Positions 55,030 to 64,000 of a DNA stretch of 64,000 bases are shown piece by piece (within the stretch, counting starts at the first letter, position 1; every line of letters begins with the position of its first letter). A program made the position numbers and the translations under genes. The notes under the pieces were generated by a model. It was not told the DNA's origin. It was given only the letters and a program-made list of their open reading frames with translations, and did not search any database. The stretch lies in the NCBI GenBank assembly GCA_937936465.1, contig CALDDH010000004.1:62001-126000 (forward strand). The letters run 5' to 3'. This DNA comes from an uncultured Mycoplasmatales bacterium (lineage in GTDB: Bacteria; Bacillota_I; Bacilli_A; UBA3375).

Positions 55030-55969
55030 TTTTTATACCTCCATCAATTATTTTAGTCTCAAAATTTTTAATTCCCTTTAATAATGTCAAATCAAACCGA
55101 TAAAATTGATCTTCAATGATTAATCCATCTAATATTTTATGGTCTTCAACAATAATTAATTCAATGTTTTTTAAGAACTTCAACTGTTTAATACTTTCAA
55201 TTATTTTTGATTTTTTTTGATTAACAATAATTTTTATATATCTTTTTTCTTTTTGTTTTTGAAGTATTAATTCTACTTCCTCAAAGATGCTTAATAGCTT
55301 ATCAAGATTATTTAGTATTATATTATAAAATGCATTATATATCTTTTGATCTAGCTTAAATTCTTGTAAAAATGAATTAATAATTAATTTCATTTTTTCT
55401 TTTTCAATATCTCTTAATAAATATATATCTGATAATTCAATTCCACTTTTAATTTGTGAGAATATTTCTTCATAATCTTTATTGCCATTAAATAATTTAA
55501 CTAAATTACTAGATTCTAAATAAAATTTATTAAATACAGAATCTCTTTTATAAATTTTATATAAATATGAGTCAAGATTTTTTGTCAATTCTACTTGGAA
55601 ATCAGTATAAATATTATCATTTATATATGCATAATATTTATTTAAATCACTAGGATTAATATAAATTTGTTTTAGTTCACTAATTTTCAATAGCTTTTCT
55701 ACTTCTTTATTTTCTAAATAAACTATTTTAGATTCATAGTTTTCTATTTTTTGCTTTAATTCTTTAATTTGATTATAATATTTCTTTTTTTCAACCTCAG
55801 ATTTTTCTTTAACATTATCTACAGATTTATTTATATCAATTTTCTTCTGATTAATCTGTTCCGATAGTAATTCTAATTCTTTATTCTCTTTATCTAATTC
55901 TTTAGTTTGTATTACTAACGAAACTTTATACACTAATATAGATAAAATTATTACAATAACTATAAACAT
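55022..55969 (-). CDS. Fused b-delta (peripheral stalk) subunit
   Basis: A 315-aa protein in the place of separate atpF and atpH. Residues 1-20 are a TM helix (FIVIVIILSILVYKVSLVI) followed by about 75 residues of Lys/Glu coiled coil, as in subunit b. Residues about 110-220 are helical, like the N-terminal delta domain. The last 60 residues (LIIVEDHKILDGLIIEDQF, then DLTLLKGI) resemble the C-terminal strands of delta (GG-----D---DGS---L--L). A b-delta fusion is known in mycobacteria, but there it has other domain details. This would make a complete stator stalk even though no subunit a is present. Confidence 0.75.
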   Translation of the reverse strand: MFIVIVIILSILVYKVSLVIQTKELDKENKELELLSEQINQKKIDINKSVDNVKEKSEVEKKKYYNQIKELKQKIENYESKIVYLENKEVEKLLKISELKQIYINPSDLNKYYAYINDNIYTDFQVELTKNLDSYLYKIYKRDSVFNKFYLESSNLVKLFNGNKDYEEIFSQIKSGIELSDIYLLRDIEKEKMKLIINSFLQEFKLDQKIYNAFYNIILNNLDKLLSIFEEVELILQKQKEKRYIKIIVNQKKSKIIESIKQLKFLKNIELIIVEDHKILDGLIIEDQFYRFDLTLLKGIKNFETKIIDGGIKIG

Positions 55970-55979
55970 AATTCACCCA

Positions 55980-56234
55980 CTATACCAAGTAAGGATTTGC
56001 GAAAAGCAAAATCCCTGCAAATAATAATATTATTATTAATACAACAAATGCCATAAATCCAATTATTAATGATGTTTGTAAAATTTCATTTTTCACATCT
56101 GGATTCCTACCAATTGCTGTTGCTGCTTTTGATCCTATCATCCCTAAAGATATTGCAACTCCTAGTGATCCTATTCCTACTATTAAACCTACTGCTTGCA
56201 AACTAGCACTTACTACTACTTCAATGTTTTCCAT
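55980..56234 (-). CDS. ATPase c-like subunit lacking the ion-binding carboxylate
   Basis: An 84-aa hairpin of two TM helices joined by the loop AIGRNPDV, the hallmark of subunit c (R-Q/N-P). A frame 7 codons longer exists, but AAAGG precedes the ATG at 56234 and overlaps the end of the 800-aa gene. Helix 1 (VGLIVGIGSLGVAISLGMIG) keeps the glycine pattern for tight ring packing. Helix 2 reads SLIIGFMAFVVLIIILLFAG: at the place of the essential Glu/Asp there is Val (or Phe in an ungapped alignment), and neither helix contains any acidic residue. The ring can probably assemble but cannot carry H+ or Na+. Confidence 0.85.
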   Translation of the reverse strand: MENIEVVVSASLQAVGLIVGIGSLGVAISLGMIGSKAATAIGRNPDVKNEILQTSLIIGFMAFVVLIIILLFAGILLFANPYLV

Positions 56235-56235
56235 A

Positions 56236-58638
56236 TTATAACCTTTCAATTCCATTTTTATTTAGTTTATATATTTCTTTTTCAATACCAACATATAGTT
56301 CTTCTTCTTCTTTAGATATATCATTTATTTCAACTTCATCTAACTCTTGGTACACATTATCTACATCATTATATATATGCATAACTTTTTTTTCATCAAT
56401 TGCAAAAATAACATCACCAATATTATATATTTCAATAAATTCATTTAAGATACTTATTTTATATTCATCAATTACTTGATCTGATTCTAAGTCATATTTT
56501 TCAATTGATGAACCCTTATTAATGTAATAATAATTGTCTGTATATAAATAATCATCAGAAATAATTGATGAATACTTAATTTCTTGAGTAACTAATTCAT
56601 CACCTTTTGAATCTACATATTTTAATTTATAATAATAATCACCAAACTGATTGCTTGTAAATTCAATTTTATTATCCATACCAACAATATATTCTTTTTT
56701 TACAATTTGATTATAATCTTGATTATTCACACTCATTAGTACACTAATGCTACAATTATTTAAAAGAATTGGCAACCCACTGAATTTTATTTGATATTTA
56801 TTATTTTTATTTGTGATGCTTTCAATTTTGAAATCAATTGAATAATTAGTATAAGGAGTAGTATATTGATCAACTATTTGCTCATCACTAATTAAGTTGA
56901 CTACAGCATAATATTCACCCTCTGAAACTAATCCATTTTCTAATCCAAAATCTTCATGTTGATCAATTGATTGTCTTTTTGTGACTAATTTATCATTTTT
57001 ATTGTATATATTATATTCAAGATAATCATATTCACCTTCAATACCTAAATCAATTATAACTTTATTATTATCACTATCAATTTCAACACTATTAAATGAA
57101 CTAGATTCTTCAAGTGTTGTAAAAAAGTATTCTCCATCAACATCTAACTCATTATTATTATAAACAGCATCAGTAATACTTACTTTATAATCTGTACCAG
57201 CTTTTAAATCAATAAACTCTACTGTTTGAAATGAACTAGTTGCTAATTTTGTGTTTAATGGAATTTTAATAAATTCTTCATATTCACCGCTATTATTTTC
57301 TTCTAACATAACATTTGCTGAATCTAATTCGATGTCATCTAGAATTGATACATTTACAATAGCACTATTAATTTTCATTAGTTCAACAACAATATTACTT
57401 TGAACACTTTCTGTTGAAAATTCTTTACTATCAATTGTTTCTTGTTCAATACCGGAACCAAGATCATATGAAACTTTTAAATTAGCAGTATATTTATTAT
57501 TTGGCTGTAAACCAACAATCTTAACAACACTCTCTTCAATTGTTTGAGTAAAAATAACTTGACCAGTTTCATCAACAATTTCAATTATTGGAGTTGTTAC
57601 TAATGAACCTGATAAATCTGAATAACTAGCATTTATTTCAGCACTAATTGCCGTTACATTATTAATACTTGATATTAAACCTGTAGGAACATGTTTTTTA
57701 AATAAATCTTCATACATATCCTCTGTAATAATTATATCTTCAGAACCACTACTTGAACTATTGGAGTTATCTTGATTAACTTGATTATCAGTTGTTGTAG
57801 TATTTTTTGTATCAGTTTTTTCAGTAGTTACATTATCATTATCAACCTGATTACTATCAGGTGTACTTTGAATTTTTTCATCACTAGTATTTGATGTATC
57901 ATTTTTTTCATCTTTTATTTCTTCTAATGTTTCCTGATCATCTGTTGATTTATTTAAATCTTCATACTGAGAGCTACTCCCACCCAATTCAGTTAGATCA
58001 GTAATACTTCCATCTGAATAAATCAATTGTTCATTTCCAGTTTTAAATATAACACCATTATTTAATTCGATATCTTTAGCTTCTGAATATTTATATACAT
58101 CATCTTTTGTATATAAAGTTGGATTACCAGCCTTATCAATAAAGACATCTATTATGCCTTCAATGTGCAAATCACCAACTGAAACATCACCTAATATAAT
58201 GTATTGGCGATCACCTGTCTTAATAACAGTTCCATTTGGTACAGTTGCTTGATCAATTGTATATGTATCTGCTTTACCATTTATTAAAGAGCCTTTATAT
58301 ATATTGAAAAATGAATTATCCTCTGTAACAACAACACCATCAGATAAAAGGGTTGCACTATTATCGTTTACAACTGGTGCTACTTTTGAATTTGATAACT
58401 TGATTTTTTGATCTTCATAATCAATACTTTGTTGCCCATTGTAACTTTCATTTATTACTGTCTGTTGACTTGTAATATACTTTTGATTATATTGATCGTA
58501 AAAGACCGTATCAGCATCAACAGTAATTGCTTCTTCTTTACCTTTAATTGCAAATAAATCCATCCCAATACAAAGTAATAAAACTATAATAATTGGAATT
58601 AAAATTATTATTAAATTCTTTATACTTATTTTTCTCAT
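56236..58638 (-). CDS. Membrane-anchored surface protein (800 aa) with FN3-like domains, coupled to the c-like subunit
   Basis: Residues 8-25 are a TM helix without a clear cleavage site, so the protein is probably an N-terminally anchored ectodomain. Residues 35-230 form a unique beta-rich domain (NSFFNIYKGSLINGKADTYT, IILGDVSVGDLHIEG). A linker of about 90 residues is rich in Asn, Asp, Ser and Thr (230-315). FN3-like domains follow (IVGLQPNNKYTANLKVSYDLG, IDLKAGTDYKVSIT). The last 110 residues look like beta-propeller strands (YYINKGSSIEKYDLESDQV). The stop is one base before the c-like ATG, and it stands where subunit a should be. Function unknown. Confidence 0.82.
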   Translation of the reverse strand: MRKISIKNLIIILIPIIIVLLLCIGMDLFAIKGKEEAITVDADTVFYDQYNQKYITSQQTVINESYNGQQSIDYEDQKIKLSNSKVAPVVNDNSATLLSDGVVVTEDNSFFNIYKGSLINGKADTYTIDQATVPNGTVIKTGDRQYIILGDVSVGDLHIEGIIDVFIDKAGNPTLYTKDDVYKYSEAKDIELNNGVIFKTGNEQLIYSDGSITDLTELGGSSSQYEDLNKSTDDQETLEEIKDEKNDTSNTSDEKIQSTPDSNQVDNDNVTTEKTDTKNTTTTDNQVNQDNSNSSSSGSEDIIITEDMYEDLFKKHVPTGLISSINNVTAISAEINASYSDLSGSLVTTPIIEIVDETGQVIFTQTIEESVVKIVGLQPNNKYTANLKVSYDLGSGIEQETIDSKEFSTESVQSNIVVELMKINSAIVNVSILDDIELDSANVMLEENNSGEYEEFIKIPLNTKLATSSFQTVEFIDLKAGTDYKVSITDAVYNNNELDVDGEYFFTTLEESSSFNSVEIDSDNNKVIIDLGIEGEYDYLEYNIYNKNDKLVTKRQSIDQHEDFGLENGLVSEGEYYAVVNLISDEQIVDQYTTPYTNYSIDFKIESITNKNNKYQIKFSGLPILLNNCSISVLMSVNNQDYNQIVKKEYIVGMDNKIEFTSNQFGDYYYKLKYVDSKGDELVTQEIKYSSIISDDYLYTDNYYYINKGSSIEKYDLESDQVIDEYKISILNEFIEIYNIGDVIFAIDEKKVMHIYNDVDNVYQELDEVEINDISKEEEELYVGIEKEIYKLNKNGIERL

Positions 58639-58664
58639 TTTATCTCCTTTCTTTAACTATTAAA

Positions 58665-61600
58665 TTATTCATATTTTTTATTTAATTGATATTGTTTACT
58701 TAGTTGATCAAAATCAATATTAGATGCTTTTTTATGTTTTTCTAATTGTTCTTGAAAGGTTAATTTATAATTATTTTCATTATTTGGATAAAAATAATTA
58801 CTTGCATCTAATGTCCCAGTTGTAGTATCAAGTAGTGTGTAATGATAAGTGGCATCCACTTTATATACATATCCTTCTAAATCTGGAATATTAATAAATA
58901 TATCATCGACTCCAGGTTCATGTACTTGTTCATCAGATGAATAAATTAAGTTTTCATTTGATACACCCGGATTTTCAAAAATGTCTATTTGGATCTTATC
59001 AACTTTTTGCTCATTACGTCCTATAAATTTAATTTTTACAGTATTAAGATCAATAAAATCAACACCAATACTTAGAAGATCAGGTATTAGTTCATAAGAG
59101 TCCAATTCCTCTAACCCAATTTCTATGCTTTCCGTTTTACACCGTCCATCTGTATCAATATCAGCTATAGCAACTAAATTATAATGTGTAAATTCTTTGT
59201 TAACCTTAAAATCATAATCATAGTATGCTTCTTCTCTATCTATAACTTCATCTCCAACAACTGTATATTCAGATTGATTTTCATCCTCAAACTCTCTTAA
59301 TTCTAAAGTAATATTACTTAAAAGAGTTGAATGATCGTCATATATATTAACAGTCCCACTTATTCCAGTCTCATCTGATATAGCTCCACCAGGAAAAGTT
59401 GCTTCAGCTATATTATATTCTAAGAAAAGAAGATCACTTGTTGCTGTTGTTGATGCTGTGCCATCATCATTACTTAATGTTAATTCAAAATAATAAGATT
59501 CATTTACATTTAAATCTTGAACAACTTCATCATTTAAATTATATTTTATATGTGTTGGGGATATATCACCATAATTACCTTCATCTGTTCCAATAATTTT
59601 ATCATCTTCATCATATATATCAAGTTTATATTTAGTTACAACTCCTAAATCATCAATTAATTTAAAATTTAAATTAATTTCTCTAGTTGATGCATTAAAT
59701 GTTGGTGATATAGTTTCAATTGATAAATCTTTAGGTAATGTTTTATATACATCTGATTTTATTGTATAATCAATATCTTCACTACCTTTTTCCTGATTAT
59801 TGATTTTTGTTGTAAATATTAATTCATACTCAGTATATGAATCTAATTCATCAAATGTAATATTATTTGTTTGGTTTTCTTTAACTTGACCACTTTCAAT
59901 AGAAGTCTCACTATCTGTTTTTTTAAACTCATAAACTATAGGTGCATTAACTATCTTACTTGGATCAGAAATTTTATACTGAAGTTTAATTGACTCCTCA
60001 CCTAAATCACTTGAATTTTCATAGTAAGTTGGTAATGTCGCTTCTTCAATATTCATATTAATTGTTTCAGATTTTTGCTTATTAATTGCCAAAAATTCAA
60101 ACTGATATGCATAATCAATATTATCAGTAATAGTGTACCTTTTATTACCAGCGTCATACTTTAAATAATTACCTAAATGATCCTGGATATAATAACCCCC
60201 ATCCTTATATTCAAAAATGAATGTCTCAGCTTTATCAATTACTGCTGATGAATTTAAGTATGAATTATTAAAATAAAGATAACCATCTGTTGTTTTAATA
60301 TGATAACCATCACCAGATTCCTCTAACGTTGCAATTGAACTAATAGAATTTTGATCAGCTGTTTCACTTGATACAAAATCATTAAAATTCATATATTTAT
60401 TTCCATCAGATTCATTAATTAGATATGATTGACCATCTTCTATTTCTGAAAAACTATAATCATTATAATATATTGTTGCATTAATTAAATAATCCATATT
60501 TTTATATATTTCCGGAATATTATAGAAAAAATCACCATTTGAAGATACTTTACTTTCAGTATCATATGAATAAATTAATTCTTCATTGTCTTTGTCAATC
60601 ATTTCAATTTCAACACCTAAAATATTATTTTGATTACCTGATATAGTATATTCATATAATAATTTTAATGTTTCTTGTTCTTTATCAATTGTAAATGTAT
60701 CAAATATTGGGATATCAGTACTACTTGCTTCAGTATTTAAATTAATATCAAGTATATTTTCATCTTTATCTTCATCCATATTATTTAAATCAGTATTAAT
60801 ATTCAATCTATATTCAGTTTTGGGACTTAACTTATCAAAGATTATTGTTTGTTCTTGACCAACTGTTATTTCTTTAGAATCAATATTATCATTTTCATTG
60901 AACAGTTCTAATGTGACTTTACCATCTGGAACTACATTATCTTCATCATTTATTATAATATCAAATGTTATGCTATTGTCAGATATAACAAAATCTGATG
61001 TTATAACTTCAGGCATTAATTCTTCAACTTTCACAGTATTAGTTTGACCCATAGAAATATTCTCATCATAATATCCATTATTATATTCAAGAAAGACATC
61101 TACAGTATAATAATATCCCTTTTGAACAACTTGTCCATCAACGATAATATCAGTACTTAAATTATCAATGTTTGTTTCTTCATAACTATTTATAAAATCA
61201 ATTTTATTTCCACTAGCATCAGATGTATACAAATCATATTGATAGTTAACAAAAGCATCGTCAACATCAGTAATATATCCATCTGAAATATTTAATAACA
61301 ATTCATCTTCTAAATAAGATAAATTATAACCCCTGTATGTTGGATTTATTTTCATTGTTATAAATGAATTATCAATCATGTTAGTTGGCATTTCATTTAC
61401 ACCATCAGTTACACCTAAAATATTTACAATATATTGTGTATTACTTTCTAATTCAGTAAAATTTAAATTTAAATTTGAATTTTTTTTAATGTTTTCTATT
61501 TCATCCACTTTTAAATCATCACGAATAATAGTATTGCCTAATTCATTAGATATAAGTTCAAATTCAGCAGATTCAATTTCTTCCAAATCACCATCAAATT

Positions 61601-63872
61601 GTAAATTTACATTGGCACTATTTGTTGTAATACAATTAGTTGCAGCATTACAGTCTGGATCTAATGGATCCAATGTGACATCAATGTCTTCATACACTGT
61701 TGTTGTAAATGCTGTTTCACCAATAATAACATCATAGAAAGTATTTCCATAACCTAAATCTAAATCAGCATGAATGCTTATATTATATGTTGTATCAGAA
61801 TATAAATCTGTTATTTCAAATTTATTGTTTATGTCTTCATTTAACTGTTCTTCAGCAACAACTTCAGAACCCATATAAATTTTTACACTTGCTGTATCAG
61901 GTATTACCGTTTTGTCAGGATCATTTATTATAATATCTGAAGTCATACCATTTGGCAAAGTATTAATATTTATAATATCAGCTGTAGCTGGTTTTAAAGT
62001 GTTTATTGCAAACCCTTGAGTATAGTCAGTTGTTACTTCAAATTTATTAATATTATTATCACCCTTTACAACACTACGAAATACATAAACTGTTTCTCGA
62101 GTTATTTTATTATCATCAATATAAAAGATAGCAGGATCATCTAGGTTATTACCACTTTTAGATATGCTATTTACCGGTTCCAACTCACCAGTTGGTAACT
62201 GTTCATACATTTGATATTCAATAGACTCAATAGATGAATCCTTATCTTCAATATTTTTAGAAAGAACTGAAAAACTTGAGTTTAACATATCAATAGCTAC
62301 ATCTGGTGTTTGAATATCAACGGAATCCTTCAATGTTTGAGTTATAATTGTTTGTTCAACATCAATTTCTGATCCACTAACAATTAAGTCTGCAACTTCA
62401 ATTATTATATTTGAATTACTTTCTAAATTATCAATAATAATATCTTGACCCTCATCTGTTAAAGCTTCCTCTACATTTATTTCATAAGTATCAACTGGTT
62501 CATTTACACCATCAATTATTGTATAAACATTTAAATTACCAGAATTAACATTTTGTGTATTATCTATTTTAACATTTATATTTATTGAATTTATACTTTG
62601 TTTAGTTACTTGGATATCAATATTGAAGCCAGTTGTTCTAATAGATGATTTGAAAAATGTCTCAGTAACATTTTTACCATCAGCGTTTTTATAAGTCCCT
62701 TCAATTTCAATATTATAAATGCTTTGTTCTTCTAAAGTGTTAAATTCTACTGCTTTAGTAAAATCATCAGTCTGTATAATTTGTTCTAAGCCACCTGCTT
62801 GATTATATAAATATATTGATATTTCATCAGTCATTAATTCATATGGATCATAAACTTCTGGTAAAACTTGAATACTTGAGAAGTTACTTGTTAAAGTTGC
62901 ATCTATTTTTGGAGATTGTATTTCACCTGAATTATTAACATAATCTAAAAAGTCATTTACTCCAGTCACTAAAGGACCATCAATAGGTTCACTATTATTA
63001 TTTGTTTGATCATTTATTTCTGTTTGAACAATAGTTGTATTTTCTTCATTATTTGTTGTTGTGCTACTTTCTACATTAGAAGAATCTGTTGAATGTGGAT
63101 TGCTTTCAGTTGATTGATTATTATTAACATCACTATTTTCATTGCTATTGTTATTTTTACTGTTATTGCTTTGTTTTATCTCAATGTCAGCATCACCAAA
63201 TGATAAACTATTAAAATCTGTAACATATTTAGCATCATATACTAAATCAGCAAATGAAAATATTCCAACTCCTGAATCTAATGTTATATCTTGTAGTAAA
63301 TAATTTTTATTTTCTAAACCAAATAAAGTAACTGTACCATTATTAGAAACCTGAGTAACAATCATATCAGATTTAAAGACTGCTTGATCTTTTGATTTAA
63401 AACTGATATTCGACCCTAAATTTATATAATAATCTGACATTGTTTTAATCATCATTGAGCTTGAATAAACTATTTGATCACCATCATCATATATTGAATA
63501 GCCATTATTTTCTTTAGTAATCTCAGTATATTCATCTGTTTCAATTACTTGTTCATTATCCGGAAATGCAATTATTGCTGGTTCAACCAAAATAATTGAT
63601 CCATTATCATAAATTAGCGGTGCTCCAGTATCGATATCATTATTATTAATAGATGATTTAGTATGCCCTAATTTACTTGAATATTCATATCCTGGTTGAA
63701 AGGCCACTTCTCCTTCTTCATCAAAACTATAACCAGAACTCTCTAAGACTATTGTTTCTGTTTGGATATTTTTGGCTACTATAATTGTAAATATTATTAT
63801 ACATATTATACATATAGCTACAATGAATGATACTAAACGGTTTTCTTTTAAAATTATTAATATATTTTTCAT
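58665..63872 (-). CDS. Large membrane-anchored surface protein (1735 aa) with FN3-like repeats
   Basis: It has the same plan as the 800-aa protein: a TM helix at residues 14-33, a beta-rich domain (45-230), an Asn/Ser/Thr linker (about 235-300), then many FN3-like repeats to the end. Repeat hallmarks are F--L---T-Y-I-I--DLDLG-GN (for example FEITDLYSDTTYNISIHADL and FDKLSPKTEYRLNINTDL). A different insert at about 1175-1265 (GYHIKTTDGYLYFNN, YYIQDHLGNYLKYD) looks like a beta-trefoil or AbfB-type unit. The C-terminus is a hydrophilic Lys-rich helix (KHKKASNIDFDQLSKQY), not an anchor. AAGGAG precedes the ATG. It lies 26 bases upstream of the 800-aa gene and is therefore in the same operon. Confidence 0.82.
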   Translation of the reverse strand: MKNILIILKENRLVSFIVAICIICIIIFTIIVAKNIQTETIVLESSGYSFDEEGEVAFQPGYEYSSKLGHTKSSINNNDIDTGAPLIYDNGSIILVEPAIIAFPDNEQVIETDEYTEITKENNGYSIYDDGDQIVYSSSMMIKTMSDYYINLGSNISFKSKDQAVFKSDMIVTQVSNNGTVTLFGLENKNYLLQDITLDSGVGIFSFADLVYDAKYVTDFNSLSFGDADIEIKQSNNSKNNNSNENSDVNNNQSTESNPHSTDSSNVESSTTTNNEENTTIVQTEINDQTNNNSEPIDGPLVTGVNDFLDYVNNSGEIQSPKIDATLTSNFSSIQVLPEVYDPYELMTDEISIYLYNQAGGLEQIIQTDDFTKAVEFNTLEEQSIYNIEIEGTYKNADGKNVTETFFKSSIRTTGFNIDIQVTKQSINSININVKIDNTQNVNSGNLNVYTIIDGVNEPVDTYEINVEEALTDEGQDIIIDNLESNSNIIIEVADLIVSGSEIDVEQTIITQTLKDSVDIQTPDVAIDMLNSSFSVLSKNIEDKDSSIESIEYQMYEQLPTGELEPVNSISKSGNNLDDPAIFYIDDNKITRETVYVFRSVVKGDNNINKFEVTTDYTQGFAINTLKPATADIININTLPNGMTSDIIINDPDKTVIPDTASVKIYMGSEVVAEEQLNEDINNKFEITDLYSDTTYNISIHADLDLGYGNTFYDVIIGETAFTTTVYEDIDVTLDPLDPDCNAATNCITTNSANVNLQFDGDLEEIESAEFELISNELGNTIIRDDLKVDEIENIKKNSNLNLNFTELESNTQYIVNILGVTDGVNEMPTNMIDNSFITMKINPTYRGYNLSYLEDELLLNISDGYITDVDDAFVNYQYDLYTSDASGNKIDFINSYEETNIDNLSTDIIVDGQVVQKGYYYTVDVFLEYNNGYYDENISMGQTNTVKVEELMPEVITSDFVISDNSITFDIIINDEDNVVPDGKVTLELFNENDNIDSKEITVGQEQTIIFDKLSPKTEYRLNINTDLNNMDEDKDENILDINLNTEASSTDIPIFDTFTIDKEQETLKLLYEYTISGNQNNILGVEIEMIDKDNEELIYSYDTESKVSSNGDFFYNIPEIYKNMDYLINATIYYNDYSFSEIEDGQSYLINESDGNKYMNFNDFVSSETADQNSISSIATLEESGDGYHIKTTDGYLYFNNSYLNSSAVIDKAETFIFEYKDGGYYIQDHLGNYLKYDAGNKRYTITDNIDYAYQFEFLAINKQKSETINMNIEEATLPTYYENSSDLGEESIKLQYKISDPSKIVNAPIVYEFKKTDSETSIESGQVKENQTNNITFDELDSYTEYELIFTTKINNQEKGSEDIDYTIKSDVYKTLPKDLSIETISPTFNASTREINLNFKLIDDLGVVTKYKLDIYDEDDKIIGTDEGNYGDISPTHIKYNLNDEVVQDLNVNESYYFELTLSNDDGTASTTATSDLLFLEYNIAEATFPGGAISDETGISGTVNIYDDHSTLLSNITLELREFEDENQSEYTVVGDEVIDREEAYYDYDFKVNKEFTHYNLVAIADIDTDGRCKTESIEIGLEELDSYELIPDLLSIGVDFIDLNTVKIKFIGRNEQKVDKIQIDIFENPGVSNENLIYSSDEQVHEPGVDDIFINIPDLEGYVYKVDATYHYTLLDTTTGTLDASNYFYPNNENNYKLTFQEQLEKHKKASNIDFDQLSKQYQLNKKYE

Positions 63873-63896
63873 TTTAATCTCCTTATTATCTTTTTA

Positions 63897-64000
63897 TTAA
63901 TTTGATACTGGCGTTGAAAATGTTTTTGTGTATATTGGATAATCTTTATAAATTCCATTATCATTATTCAAATTAAAAGTGGCGTTAACTATTAGTTCAT
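63897..64000 (-). CDS. C-terminal end of another surface protein (partial)
   Basis: The last 33 codons of a gene entering from beyond the right edge, ending TAA at 63897, 24 bases before the 1735-aa gene. The sequence contains YKDYPIYTKTFSTPVSN, the closing strand pattern of the FN3-like domains in the neighbours. The surface-protein part of the operon thus continues upstream outside the window. Confidence 0.65.
   Translation of the reverse strand, partial: ELIVNATFNLNNDNGIYKDYPIYTKTFSTPVSN

Overview
The window is AT-rich, densely coded DNA from a bacterium related to the low-GC Bacillota. Many genes overlap by 4 to 17 bases. TGA is a normal stop codon (glycerol kinase, GpsA, Udk, PolA and others end in TGA, often as ATGA overlaps), so the Mycoplasma UGA=Trp code is excluded. 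Large surface proteins are held by N- or C-terminal membrane helices, and no LPXTG sorting signal was found. I read this as a wall-less or Mollicutes-related lineage using the standard code (Acholeplasma, Izemoplasma or Haloplasma type). That placement is inference.

Layout. 1-2492: a glycerol locus, with the start of a divergent FAD oxidoreductase, glpF and glpK, closed by a two-way terminator. 2493-17592 (minus strand): a possible Mga-like regulator, an Alg13/Alg14-like glycosyltransferase pair, a cation exchanger, gpsA, a Xer recombinase, mtnN, greA, udk, two U32 proteins plus trmR (tRNA ho5U/mo5U modification), engB, clpX, tig, an unknown gene and yvcK. 17674-31660 (minus): cspA, an M16-like gene, ftsK/spoIIIE, an RNase J paralogue with eroded metal ligands, a SWIM/SNF2 ATPase, dnaI, glyQS, recO and polA. 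31682-35710: an orphan zinc-type binding lipoprotein, a divergent aldehyde dehydrogenase and a PgaC-like synthase. 35766-38641: a patch of broken frames holding an Ig-repeat surface protein split by a one-base deletion and a small membrane protein with a canonical A AAA AAG slippery heptamer.

38739-64000 (minus) is the most remarkable region. It is one tightly packed transcription unit in which F-type ATPase genes (c, fused b-delta, alpha, gamma, beta, epsilon, in classical order) lie between very large secreted or membrane-anchored proteins: the end of one beyond the window edge, then 1735 aa and 800 aa upstream, and a 5-helix membrane protein plus a 3965-aa giant downstream. The F1 catalytic motifs look intact. 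The c subunit has no acidic residue in either membrane helix, epsilon lacks its C-terminal helices, and no subunit a is present. The likely reading is an ATP-driven rotary or mechanical machine uncoupled from ion transport and linked to giant surface proteins. This recalls the F1-like ATPases used for Mycoplasma mobile gliding or paired with the MIB-MIP system, but it keeps recognisable c and b-delta parts. The operon ends in a strong terminator at 38688-38730.
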